DNA of 36,051 bases from Lyngbya sp. HA4199-MV5 (GTDB taxonomy: Bacteria > Cyanobacteriota > Cyanobacteriia > Leptolyngbyales > Leptolyngbyaceae): assembly GCA_019359375.1 (NCBI GenBank), contig JAHHHL010000056.1, positions 1 through 36,051 on the forward strand. The letters are read 5' to 3'. The notes beneath the pieces were generated by a model, which worked only from the letters and a program-made list of their open reading frames with translations, did not search any database and was not told where the DNA came from. Position numbers and translations under genes: made by a program. This document shows positions 1 through 7,646 of this stretch, in pieces; the first letter of the stretch is position 1, and every line of letters starts with the position of its first letter.

Positions 1-39
1 ATCATCGACGGAGCAAAAGAGTTCTTCTAGACTAAGCAT
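1..39 (-). CDS. IS982-like transposase, N-terminal fragment cut by window edge
   Basis: Only 13 codons are visible, reading MLSLEELFCSVDD on the minus strand and running off the left edge. The LEELFCxVDD pattern matches, from memory, the start of IS982-family transposases common in cyanobacteria. An in-frame upstream ATG at position 69 would add MLKSHAQFAL. I chose 39 because the family usually begins at or just before the LSLEELF motif. The call rests on a very short motif. If it is right, an insertion sequence sits just downstream of the ABC ATPase gene at 335-1828. Confidence 0.5.
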   Translation of the reverse strand, partial: MLSLEELFCSVDD

Positions 40-122
40 GAGGGCAAACTGGGCGTGAGATTTTAGCATTTTCAGCCTATCGGGTTTGCCCCTTTCTTGT
101 CGCGATCCTTATCCCGAACTCA

Positions 123-269
123 GGTTACTTACGCTCAAGTTTTCCTTACGTTTACTCAAGCTGTGGTTACTTCTGCTCAAATGTTGGTTACTTACACTCA
201 AGCGTAAGTAAGGAATGATGAAGCTGTGGTTACTTACGCTTCATGCGTGGTTACTAACGTTAAAGCAAC
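123..269. repeat. 21-bp tandem repeat, seven units
   Basis: Units begin at 123, 144, 165, 186, 207, 228 and 249. The consensus is GGTTACTTACGCTCAAG plus a 4-bp spacer. Units at 123, 165, 186 and 228 are close copies, 144 and 249 are diverged, and 207 is poor (about 9 of 17 matches). The period is exactly two helical turns and also seven codons. On the minus strand one frame is open across most of it, reading degenerate Leu-Ser-Val-Ser-Asn-x-x heptads, but there is no start codon. The rest of the 40-334 gap holds the presumed IS end and no gene that I can support. Confidence 0.8.
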
Positions 270-334
270 GGTAAAGTTTAGTGGTGCGATCGTAGCGGAA
301 GGTCAATGTTTCTGGCATCGCAACCCCCATAAAA

Positions 335-1828
335 TTAGCTGCTGACGGATAGCGTTTGTTGCGTTTCGCCCAATCTCCCGCCAATCATTTGTCCCAGGCG
401 ATCGGCGGTCAATTCAGTGGCATCAATGGGTTCGGAAACGGCATCGCCGCTGAAGACGATGATGCGATCGCTGTATTGCATGATCTCGTCTAAGTCCGAA
501 GAGGTGAAGATGATGGCGGTGCCGCCTTCACAGCGGGCAATTAACTGTTGCCAGACCCACAGCACTGATTCAATATCCAATCCACGCGTGGGATGTTCCA
601 TCAAGAGGAGGTTAAGCGGCACAGGTAGGAGAGCAAGCTGGGTGCGCTGCTGGTTGCCGCCAGAAAGCCGTTCGACGTGAGTTTGGGGTTTGCCGCGAAT
701 GTTGAAGAGGGCGATCGCGCGGAGGGTTTTTTCTAACGTTCCTTTCCAATCCACAAACCAACCCCTGGGGGGTGTCCGCAGCGCCACATGCTCGTGAATG
801 GAGAGTCCACGAATTAACCCATCGCGGAGGCGATCAGCGGGTGAATAGCCAATGCCAGCGTTCAAATAATCGCGGTAGGGCTTGGCGGTCATGTCCACCT
901 CATGAAGGTGGAAGCTGCCTGATGAGGCTTTAAGCAATCCCGCACAGAGTAAGAGCAAAAGCTGTTGACCGCTGCCTTCCAGCCCTGCTAATCCGATGAC
1001 TTCACCTTGCTGGATGGTGAAATCTGGCACGGTAAGGCTGAGGCGATCGGTCGTCAGGCGTATCTGCTTAAACTCAACGGCAACTGCCTCCTGGCGGGTA
1101 TTAGGTTTGGCAGGGGGTGCCAGTTCACGCCCAAACATGAGTTCTACCAACGTTTCGTCGGGGCAGGGAATTTCTAGATCGCCAACGACCTCTCCCTGGC
1201 GCATGATGGTGACACGATCGCACAGTGCGTCTACATCTTCCAGCTTGTGGGACACAAAAATGACTGATTTTCCCTGGGATGCCAGTAGCTTTGCAGCAGC
1301 GAACAGTTCGTCTTTTTGAGCTGCCGAAATGCCTGTAGTCGGTTCATCCAGAATCAGCGTTTTCACGCCCAACGACAGCAGACGTAGAATCTCTAGCTGC
1401 TGACGTTCACCCACCGTAAGATTGCTCACCTTATCGTTGGGATTGAGGGCAAAGTTAAACTGCACTGCCAGTTGCCGAAACTCTCGAAATGCCTGTCGTC
1501 GATTGGTAAAGAGGCTCCCTGACTTGCCAACCAGAAAGTTGTCCAGCACCGTCAACGGCGGAAAATCCAGCGGATCCTGGTGCAGCATCCCAATGCCAGC
1601 GGCGATCGCATCAGCAGGCGTTTTCACCTCAGTGGGCTTGCCGTCTAAAAGGAGGGTGCCGCGATCGCGGGTAATAAAGCCGCTGAGAACTTTTACAAGA
1701 GTACTTTTACCAGCGCCATTCTCGCCCAGTAGCCCGTGAATGCTGCCTGCTTCTACTGTCAGCGAAACATCGTTGTTTGCCTGAACCTTACCGAACCGTT
1801 TAGAGATATTTTTTAGCTCAACTTTCAT
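335..1828 (-). CDS. ABC transporter ATP-binding protein, double-NBD type (nucleoside/simple-sugar importer)
   Basis: This is a duplicated ATPase of the RbsA/YufO type that powers an inner-membrane importer. NBD1 has Walker A GENGAGKST (residues 35-43), signature LTVGERQQLE and Walker B LILDEPTTG. NBD2 has the degenerate P-loop GLEGSGQQ usual for this family, signature LSGGNQQR and Walker B LLLMEHPTRGLD. The total length of about 497 aa is typical. The frame stays open to an ATG at 1903, but those 25 residues lie partly in a repeat-derived heptamer (ATGAAGGATAAA) and do not look like family sequence, so I start at MKVELKNISKRFG. The BMP-type binding protein at 2158-3381 upstream on the same strand suggests a purine nucleoside or related substrate. 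The permeases are not in the window; the left side leads into an IS-like fragment. Confidence 0.9.
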   Translation of the reverse strand: MKVELKNISKRFGKVQANNDVSLTVEAGSIHGLLGENGAGKSTLVKVLSGFITRDRGTLLLDGKPTEVKTPADAIAAGIGMLHQDPLDFPPLTVLDNFLVGKSGSLFTNRRQAFREFRQLAVQFNFALNPNDKVSNLTVGERQQLEILRLLSLGVKTLILDEPTTGISAAQKDELFAAAKLLASQGKSVIFVSHKLEDVDALCDRVTIMRQGEVVGDLEIPCPDETLVELMFGRELAPPAKPNTRQEAVAVEFKQIRLTTDRLSLTVPDFTIQQGEVIGLAGLEGSGQQLLLLLCAGLLKASSGSFHLHEVDMTAKPYRDYLNAGIGYSPADRLRDGLIRGLSIHEHVALRTPPRGWFVDWKGTLEKTLRAIALFNIRGKPQTHVERLSGGNQQRTQLALLPVPLNLLLMEHPTRGLDIESVLWVWQQLIARCEGGTAIIFTSSDLDEIMQYSDRIIVFSGDAVSEPIDATELTADRLGQMIGGRLGETQQTLSVSS

Positions 1829-1940
1829 CGCAAGCAAGAGTGTTGGGAACTGGAAAGAGAGAATACTCAACAATAAAGGATGAAACGAGTTTTTATCCTT
1901 CATCCCTGGTTGGCTGACAAATCTTTGAGTGAGTACTTGA

Positions 1941-2092
1941 ACCCGCCCTGCACTGAAAGTGCGGGCTGATGGCAGGAAGTCCTCTCTAGGCTTTGCCTTC
2001 CCGAAGGGTAGAGGACTACGAGCGCTTTACAACCCGTTTGAACGGGTTTCGCACCATTAGCCCGGATTTGAATCACGGGCGGGTAAGCAACG
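1941..2092 (-). mobile_element. hairpin-rich segment resembling an IS200/IS605-type end (no transposase)
   Basis: Four stem-loops follow each other. Arms are 1947-1953/1959-1965 (7 bp, one G-T), 1978-1985/2010-2017 (8 bp perfect, AGTCCTCT/AGAGGACT), 2031-2038/2041-2048 (AACCCGTT/AACGGGTT) and 2060-2064/2076-2080 (GCCCG/CGGGC). Such structured ends, with a GCACT-loop-AGTGC hairpin last on the minus strand, resemble the right ends (reRNA/omegaRNA region) of cyanobacterial tnpB elements. No tnpA or tnpB remnant is present in the roughly 65 bp on its right, so it would be a non-autonomous or decayed copy. The strand is inferred. Confidence 0.4.
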
Positions 2093-2130
2093 AAGCGACC
2101 AACCTTTCAAGACTTTTGTCAGTCAATCAG

Positions 2131-2158
2131 TCCTTCATCCTTTATCCTTCATCCTTTC
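2131..2158. repeat. heptanucleotide tandem repeat TCCTTYA x4
   Basis: Four consecutive 7-mers (TCCTTCA, TCCTTTA, TCCTTCA, TCCTTTC) directly abut the stop codon of the BMP lipoprotein gene. On the coding (minus) strand they read as the purine-rich AGGATGA type. A shorter related stretch lies near 1874-1905, at the 5' end of the ABC ATPase reading frame. Confidence 0.85.
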
Positions 2159-3381
2159 TACTTACTCGATCCCTCCATCCCGGCTAGCAGTTGTGGCATG
2201 TACCAGATTTGTTGCTTGGTCGCCGTTTCTCCTGCCTTCACAAACTCGGTTTTGCCGTCCTGAAACTTGATGGGTCCTTTGTAAAGGTTAATGCTGCCGT
2301 CCCCAAGCCCTTTGATAAAGGTGTCGATGTACTGCTTATTGTCGCCCAGAGCGTTTCCTGGCAAGAAGCCGACCATTGATGTTTTGGGGTCGTTAATGTC
2401 TTTCCAATCCGGTCCTAACCAGACGAATTCACTGCCAAGCTTACCATCGATCGCCTTTTTAACCGCATCACCATAGGGCAAGCTCCAGTTGTAGTACGGC
2501 ACACCCAGGCAAACATCGGGAGCCAGTTCGCAGCCCGTTTTCAAGTCGTAGTGAACATACTTGACTTTTTTGCCCGCCGCCGCCGCTTTTTTGGTTTCAG
2601 TTGCCGCTTCAGGCGTATCGATGCCTGACATCACCACATCGTAGCCGCCGTTGAAATAGTCGTTGACCACTTTGGTAGGGTCGAGCGTGACACCCGGAAT
2701 GTTAAACCAGAAGCCGATCCAGGTCACTTTGAACTTCAAATCGGCTGGCTTCTTTTTGAGGTAGGTTTCCCAACAGTACTTTGCGCCCAGATAGGCGGCT
2801 GACACATAACGACGGGTTTCATCGTTAATCAAGGGTCCCAGATAGCCAATTTTGCCCGTCTGAGTGCCCAGTGCGGCGGCACAGCCAGCCATCATCTTGC
2901 CGTACTCCATGCGAGCCATGATATTGCTCAGGTTGGGCTGATTTTTGAAATTTTTGCCCTCTTTCCAGGCGTAGTCTCCAGAAGCATGAATCACGCTGAC
3001 ATCGGGGTGCTTTTTGGCGGTGGCTAACGCATCATCCTTGAAGTCATCAGAATTGAAGATGACCAATTTTGCCCCTTTGCCAATCAGTTCATCGGCAACC
3101 TGTGCGCCCTTAACGTTGGGTCGATCGGCAGGGTTGACCTTATCCACATAGTCAAACTTGACTCCAGGGGTACTCTTGACAACGGTTTGCAACCCGTCGT
3201 ACTGCGCCTGGTTCCAACCACCATCATCCTTAGGTCCGACGATGACCATCCCCACTGTATAGTCTTGACCGCTGGCTTGAGCGGCGGGCGATCCAGAGGC
3301 AGAAGGAGAGGCGGTTGGAGCAGGGCTACTACACGCACCGACGACCATACTAAGGGCGGCAATGGACCAAAAACGGTGCAT
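2158..3381 (-). CDS. BMP-family (PnrA-like) substrate-binding lipoprotein
   Basis: This is an extracytoplasmic binding protein of an ABC importer, of the basic membrane protein family that binds purine nucleosides in characterised members. The chosen start gives a lipoprotein signal: MHR, a hydrophobic stretch, then the lipobox VGAC, followed by a Ser/Pro/Ala-rich linker. The mature part begins YTVGMVIVGPKDDGGWNQAQYDG, with the family's DGGWNQ motif. Later VMSGIDTPEAATETKKAA and VKYVHYDLKTGCELAPD fit the C-terminal lobe. The frame extends upstream with further ATGs at 3435 and 3468, neither with a clear ribosome site, so the start is uncertain. It lies upstream of its probable partner ATPase, with a mobile-element-like segment between them. 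Its stop codon abuts a heptamer repeat. Confidence 0.88.
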   Translation of the reverse strand: MHRFWSIAALSMVVGACSSPAPTASPSASGSPAAQASGQDYTVGMVIVGPKDDGGWNQAQYDGLQTVVKSTPGVKFDYVDKVNPADRPNVKGAQVADELIGKGAKLVIFNSDDFKDDALATAKKHPDVSVIHASGDYAWKEGKNFKNQPNLSNIMARMEYGKMMAGCAAALGTQTGKIGYLGPLINDETRRYVSAAYLGAKYCWETYLKKKPADLKFKVTWIGFWFNIPGVTLDPTKVVNDYFNGGYDVVMSGIDTPEAATETKKAAAAGKKVKYVHYDLKTGCELAPDVCLGVPYYNWSLPYGDAVKKAIDGKLGSEFVWLGPDWKDINDPKTSMVGFLPGNALGDNKQYIDTFIKGLGDGSINLYKGPIKFQDGKTEFVKAGETATKQQIWYMPQLLAGMEGSSK

Positions 3382-3801
3382 CAGGGCAAGGGTGCGATCG
3401 AACGGGCTGACGTTACGTGTAACAGGTTGATTCATACGTTTAACGGACTTTAGCTGATCAGGGGTCATGATTTACCGCTCTATGCTTGAGGATTTCGATT
3501 CACGGTTACGTTGACGAGTCAGGCTCGCACTTCAGATGGGAGCGAACCACTGAAGACGTTGATCAAGGCGAAACGTTGTCATCAGACAAAGCTGCGGACT
3601 GCCTACACGGATGGCTCAACGATCGTGGCTTCGCTTTCCAATTAAGGCGATCGCTCCTTTCAGGAATGTATTATCGGTTACTTTTCGCTAGATGAGCCTT
3701 ACAATCCCTTCGTTTGAAGTCCACAAGGTTGCTTAGATTCGGGGTGCAAGCCTGATCGTTGGTGGTTGTCAATGTCCAGTCCTGCTGTGGTTCTCGTCTA
3801 G
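3382..3801. other. non-coding gap, no supported gene
   Basis: About 420 bp lie between the bmp-type gene and tsaE. A 69-codon open frame (3486-3695, plus) has no ribosome site or recognisable sequence. On the minus strand a 7-bp stem (GGTTCGC/GCGAGCC) lies around 3525-3550, upstream of the lipoprotein gene. I could not match it to a known riboswitch. Confidence 0.5.
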
Positions 3802-4278
3802 TCAGAGGGTTGCCACAACGTTTCGCACTGACTCACGTTGTCCGATCGCGCGCAACCAGGCTTGACGACCCGCACCGATATCATACGTGAGCCGAATTTC
3901 TAGGTAACTGGATGGCTTAGTAATTAAGCGCTCTGACCATTCGATCGCTACAATACCCGGTTCTACCTCAGTTCCGTCCCAGTAGGTTTCCGGGTACAAC
4001 GCCGCAGCGGCAGTTGCATCCAAACGGTATAAGTCGAAATGGTAAAGCGGCACACGACCATTCAAGTATTCGTTAATGAGCGTGAAGGTGGGACTGTCGA
4101 TCGATTCTCGAATTCCCAAACCCTCTCCTATGCCCTGCACCAGCGTTGTCTTGCCGCTGCCCAGATCGCCTTCGAGCAAAAGCGTACTTTCTGCTGGCAA
4201 CAGTTGTCCCAGCTTTACACCGAGCGATCGAGTCGCCACTGCGTCGGGTAGAAAAATGGTTTTAGCGCGATCGTGCAT
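3802..4278 (-). CDS. tsaE: tRNA threonylcarbamoyladenosine biosynthesis ATPase TsaE
   Basis: TsaE is the small P-loop ATPase that works with TsaB and TsaD in placing the t6A modification at position 37 of ANN-decoding tRNAs. The Walker A motif GDLGSGKTT lies near residues 38-46. It is followed by the family's SPTFTLINEY (switch region) and YHFDLYRL, and then VAIEWSER, all diagnostic for TsaE. The length of 158 aa is normal. No Shine-Dalgarno is seen; heptamer repeats (CTCCTCA on this strand) reach almost to the ATG. It lies downstream of yvcK on the same strand, but the 325-bp repeat block between them makes a tight operon unlikely. Confidence 0.95.
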   Translation of the reverse strand: MHDRAKTIFLPDAVATRSLGVKLGQLLPAESTLLLEGDLGSGKTTLVQGIGEGLGIRESIDSPTFTLINEYLNGRVPLYHFDLYRLDATAAAALYPETYWDGTEVEPGIVAIEWSERLITKPSSYLEIRLTYDIGAGRQAWLRAIGQRESVRNVVATL

Positions 4279-4603
4279 CTGGAGGGGTGAGGAGTGAGGA
4301 GTGAGGAGTGAGGAGTCAGCAGAGTTGTTAGTTGTTAGTTGTTAGTTGTTAGTTGTTGGTTGTTAGTTGTTGGTTATTAGTGCTTGAGCCTTTCCTGGCT
4401 CCTTCTAAAAACCAAAAGCTCCCTTTGCCTTCTACGAGTCTTCAACGGTCAGGAGCCAGGAGTCAGCTTTTTACCCCTTATCCTTCTGCCACCTGCCTTC
4501 TTCTAACAACTAAAAACCAAAAACCAACAACTTCTCTTGCCCTCTGCCTTCTGCCCTCTGCCTCCTGCCTTCTTTTAGCCTTCATCCTTTATCCCTTATC
4601 CCC
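4279..4603. repeat. dispersed intergenic repeat block R1
   Basis: The block is modular. GTGAGGA heptamers (about 4285-4315) are followed by a run of AGTTGTT heptamers (about 4325-4380) and the core CTGGCTCCTTCTAAAAACC (about 4403-4421). Then come GGTCAGGAGCCAGGAGTCAG, an inverted stretch CTAACAACTAAAAACC, and pyrimidine-rich CCTTCTGCC and CCTTCATCCTTTATCC runs that end at the yvcK stop. CTGGCTCCT and AGGAGCCAG form an internal inverted pair. The same modules recur in blocks at 7279, 8862, 12303, 29525 and 35716. Open frames inside it are spurious. Confidence 0.85.
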
Positions 4604-5971
4604 TCAAAGCCCCTCCACCCGGCTGTACCACCGCAACAGTACCCGTGCGAGTTGTTCGGGGTCGTGGCGTACCAGTCCCGTTTGTTCGTCTTCATCCATG
4701 ACGCTTGCCAGCACAATCCGGCGACCGAGGCGAGCGACGACATCCCGATCGAGGGGGACGGGGTTGGAATTCTCCTGGGCATAGCGAATATGCGCTCTGG
4801 CGGAAGGGGTTTTCTTTTGCACCAGCACGGCACCAAAGAGGGGTTGACCGCACGCCCGATCGATCGCACGAATGTGATCACCCACGCTATAGCCCTGAGT
4901 TTCGCCTTCTTGAGTCATGATATTGCACACATAAATGCGGGGCACATTGCGCTCGGCGATCGCGGCGGTAATTTCTGGCACGAGCAGGTTGGGGATAATG
5001 CTAGTGTAAAGGCTACCGGGACCAATGATGATGTAGTCGGCTTCAGAAATGGCTTTAACTGCTTTGGGCAACGCGGGTGGATTAGCAGGGATGCAGCCAA
5101 TGCGGACGATCGTGCCATTGGCTTCGGTAATACTCGATTCGCCCTCAATGTAGCGTCCGTCTGCCAACTCTGCCCACAGCCGGACATCGCTCAGGGTAGC
5201 AGGCAGCACTTGTCCACGTACCGCCAACACGCGAGAACTGGCGGCGATCGCCTGCTCCAGATCGCCCGTTACTTCACTCATTGCCGTGAGAAACAGGTTG
5301 CCAAAGCTGTGCCCTGTCAGCCCATCACCCGCCTTAAAGCGGTATTGAAACAGTTCTGTCAGCAGCTTTTCTTCATCTGCCAGCGCTGCCAGACAGTTGC
5401 GGATGTCTCCAGGAGGCAGCACGCCAATTTCGCGCCGGAGTCGTCCAGAAGAACCGCCATCATCGGCTACGGTCACGATCGCCGTAATATTGGCGCTGTA
5501 ACGCTTCAACCCGCGCAAAAGGTTAGATAACCCTGTGCCGCCACCCACTACGACAATACGCGGACCTCGATGCAGCCGTCGATGGGTCAGCAACAGGTCG
5601 ATGAGTTCTTCCTTCCCTTCGGGCATCAACACTTCGGTGATCGACCCTAACGTGCGCGTCTGCCCCCACCACACCAGCAAAAACCCGATGAGCATTGCCA
5701 GAGGACCACTGATGTAGCTGGGAATGATATCGGTGATGCGATCGAGCGTCTGCCGCAGGAACTGAGTCGTATAAAACACGGGTGTCAGCTTCAGCCAGAT
5801 GGCAAACCCAAGGGTTGTGAGCAGCACACCGCTTGCACTCAGTAAGAGCCAGCGCTTGACCAGTAGCCCTGGTGCCAGCCATTTAAACCACTGACTGACT
5901 CGGCTGGGAGTGCGATGGCGCGACTCTTGCCGCAGCACATGGAGCGCTTGTTTCAGTAACCCAATTGTCAT
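4604..5971 (-). CDS. yvcK: YvcK/CofD-like family protein (gluconeogenesis factor family) with N-terminal membrane region
   Basis: The protein has the Rossmann-type YvcK domain: [16 protein letters not shown] near residue 140, [16 protein letters not shown] near 165, [11 protein letters not shown], then GHSFGNLFL and [16 protein letters not shown]. YvcK proteins bind UDP-sugars and are needed for normal cell shape or carbon use in Bacillus and actinobacteria. Unlike the short Bacillus form, this one (455 aa) carries about 120 extra N-terminal residues with two hydrophobic segments (roughly 38-60 and 85-105), so it should be membrane-anchored; I believe this is usual in cyanobacteria. The stop codon TGA runs directly into GGGATAA heptamers. 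Longer antisense open frames here are shadows. Confidence 0.93.
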   Translation of the reverse strand: MTIGLLKQALHVLRQESRHRTPSRVSQWFKWLAPGLLVKRWLLLSASGVLLTTLGFAIWLKLTPVFYTTQFLRQTLDRITDIIPSYISGPLAMLIGFLLVWWGQTRTLGSITEVLMPEGKEELIDLLLTHRRLHRGPRIVVVGGGTGLSNLLRGLKRYSANITAIVTVADDGGSSGRLRREIGVLPPGDIRNCLAALADEEKLLTELFQYRFKAGDGLTGHSFGNLFLTAMSEVTGDLEQAIAASSRVLAVRGQVLPATLSDVRLWAELADGRYIEGESSITEANGTIVRIGCIPANPPALPKAVKAISEADYIIIGPGSLYTSIIPNLLVPEITAAIAERNVPRIYVCNIMTQEGETQGYSVGDHIRAIDRACGQPLFGAVLVQKKTPSARAHIRYAQENSNPVPLDRDVVARLGRRIVLASVMDEDEQTGLVRHDPEQLARVLLRWYSRVEGL

Positions 5972-6495
5972 GATTGGTTACGCACGGAGAGGAAAACGGT
6001 AAGTGAATGAAGCAACGGCATCTGTCTAGCAGAAGAATAGCTTAAGTTTTTCACTTCTCAAGTTTTTCACTGGGATGGACTGTTGGATGAGACCAGTGGT
6101 TCAATAAAGGGCTGTGACGCGATCGTCAGCCCTGCCACGACTCTACATTTATTTGCAGCCAAAGCTTAAAAGGCTACCCTATAGTCCCCTGAGAAATGTG
6201 TGGGTAAATGCGTTAGTATGGCATCCAAAATACGGTTGATGCCGTCTAGCAGAGTGTACTTGTCTGGTAATTTCAGGTGGGTAAATGCTGAGAAAGTCGT
6301 CCTGATACGATCTGAATGACCCGAACCGCGCTAAGGTTTGTGAGTTCAGCATATTTCAGTCTAGACTGATTCATCTTTCATCGAGGTCAGAGTTGCATCC
6401 GCCAGCAGCAGATTTAGATTGTTGCAGATTTAGATCGTTGCCGATGCAGACGGGTGCAGATTTAGATTGTTAAGGAGTGTCTGGTTCACATCCTA
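5972..6495. other. divergent intergenic region yvcK/mlaF with short direct repeats
   Basis: No gene is supported. The 12-mer AAGTTTTTCACT occurs at 6044-6055 and 6060-6071 (16-bp spacing). The 12-mer GTGGGTAAATGC occurs at 6200-6211 and 6277-6288. The region must hold the promoters of yvcK (minus) and mlaF (plus); I could not identify a convincing -35/-10 pair. Confidence 0.6.
6408..6471. repeat. 16-bp tandem repeat upstream of mlaF
   Basis: GCAGATTTAGATTGTT is present at 6408-6423, 6424-6439 (one mismatch) and 6456-6471, with a degenerate unit at 6440-6455, so four units in register. The array ends one base before the AAGGAG that precedes mlaF. Confidence 0.8.
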
Positions 6496-7278
6496 ATGGC
6501 TGAAGCGCTGATTGAACTAAAGGGTGTTTCAAAGGCGTTTGGTAAAAATGTCGTACTGGATGCGGTCGATTTGACGATCTACCGTGGAGAAGCCCTGGCG
6601 ATTATTGGACCTTCGGGGACAGGCAAATCCACAATCCTACGCATTATTGCCGGGCTGACCGCACCTGACGCTGGAGAAATCTACATCCAAGGTCAACGAC
6701 GGAAAGGGCTGATTGAAGATGCTCAAGATCCGATTGGCATTGGTATGGTGTTTCAACAAGCCGCCCTCTTTGATTCGCTTACCGTGGATCAAAACGTGGG
6801 CTTCTTGCTGTACGAACATTCGCGGTTGTCACGGCGGCGCATTCGAGACCTGGTTGTCAAACGACTGGAGATGGTGGGTTTGGCAAATGTGGGCGATCGC
6901 TATCCGTCCGAATTATCGGGTGGGATGCGAAAACGGGTTAGCTTTGCACGGGCTATTATGGCAAACCCCGATAACCCCAGAGATACACCCGAAGTGTTGC
7001 TTTATGATGAACCAACGGCTGGTCTTGATCCGGTAGCATCAACTGTGATTGAAGATCTGGTGCGCCAACTGCAATGTGTTGAAGCTGGCTGTAGCACCTA
7101 CGTCATGGTGACTCACCAGCAGAGTACGATTCGTCGCACGGCTGACCGGGTGATCTTTCTCTATCAGGGTAATGTGCAATGGGAAGGCAGTGTAGAAGCC
7201 GTAGACACAACCGATAACCCCTTGATTCGCCAGTTTTTTAGTGGCAACGTTAATGGACCCATGCAGGTTATTGGTTAG
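6496..7278 (+). CDS. mlaF: MlaF-type ABC ATPase of MCE lipid transport system
   Basis: This is the cytoplasmic ATPase of a Mla/TGD-type phospholipid transport complex; the plastid counterpart is TGD3. Walker A GPSGTGKS covers residues 39-46. The Q-loop region reads GMVFQQAALFDSLTV, and the signature LSGGMRKRVSFARAI has the GGM typical of MlaF. Walker B is LLYDEPTAGLDP and the H-loop VMVTHQ. The length of 260 aa is normal. AAGGAG at 6472-6477 is 18 nt from the ATG, longer than ideal. The MCE-domain partner mlaD follows on the same strand after a 368-bp repeat-filled gap. No mlaE permease is in the window, which is common in cyanobacteria. Confidence 0.92.
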   Translation: MAEALIELKGVSKAFGKNVVLDAVDLTIYRGEALAIIGPSGTGKSTILRIIAGLTAPDAGEIYIQGQRRKGLIEDAQDPIGIGMVFQQAALFDSLTVDQNVGFLLYEHSRLSRRRIRDLVVKRLEMVGLANVGDRYPSELSGGMRKRVSFARAIMANPDNPRDTPEVLLYDEPTAGLDPVASTVIEDLVRQLQCVEAGCSTYVMVTHQQSTIRRTADRVIFLYQGNVQWEGSVEAVDTTDNPLIRQFFSGNVNGPMQVIG

Positions 7279-7625
7279 TAGAAGGGAAAGGAAGTTTTTA
7301 GTTTTTAGTTGTTGGTTGTTAGACGAAGGCAGACGAAGGCAGAAGGCAGGAGGCAGGAGGCAGAAGGCGAGAGAAGTTTTTGGTTTTTAGTTGTTAGAAG
7401 AAGGCAGGTGGCAGAAGGCTAAAGGATGAAAAGCTGACTGCTGGCTCTTGACCGTTGAAGACTCGTGGAAGGCAAAGGAAGCTTTTGGTTTTTAGAAGGA
7501 GTCAGGAATATCTCCTGCACTAACAACCAACAACTAACAACCAACAACTCTTCTGACTTTTGCCCCCTGACTCCTGTATCCTCAATCCAGAGCCGCTCTT
7601 GCTTCAACTCCCTACTCAATGTCTC
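7279..7625. repeat. dispersed intergenic repeat block R2
   Basis: This is the reverse orientation of block R1. GTTTTTAGTTGTTGG runs and AGGCAGAAGGCAGGAGGC runs are followed by the core TTTTTAGAAGGAGTCAGGAA, TATCTCCTGCACTAACAACC and AACAACTAACAACC (about 7490-7545), then CCCTGACTCCTG. It fills the mlaF-mlaD gap. A last GTGAGGA at 7634-7640 supplies the GAGGA ribosome site of mlaD, 6 nt before its ATG. Confidence 0.85.
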
Positions 7626-7646
7626 CCTACTTAGTGAGGACTCATC

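Noticed and set aside
335-1828. Degenerate second Walker A (GLEGSGQQ) as a sign of inactivation
   Set aside because: This variant is normal for the second ATPase domain of RbsA/YufO-type transporters.
3486-3695. 69-codon plus-strand open frame
   Set aside because: No ribosome site, no homology I can recall, isolated in a gap.
3382-3700. Riboswitch upstream of the BMP-type gene
   Set aside because: One modest stem-loop only; no conserved purine, thiamine or cobalamin riboswitch motif could be found by eye.
4285-4380. Heptamer runs considered as a CRISPR array
   Set aside because: The period is 7 bp with no spacers and no cas genes anywhere in the window.
4353-4784. 143-codon plus-strand open frame over block R1
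   Set aside because: It is composed of repeat modules and the antisense of the yvcK end.
4652-5530. 292-codon plus-strand open frame
   Set aside because: It lies antisense to yvcK, whose motifs are unambiguous; the sequence has no family features.
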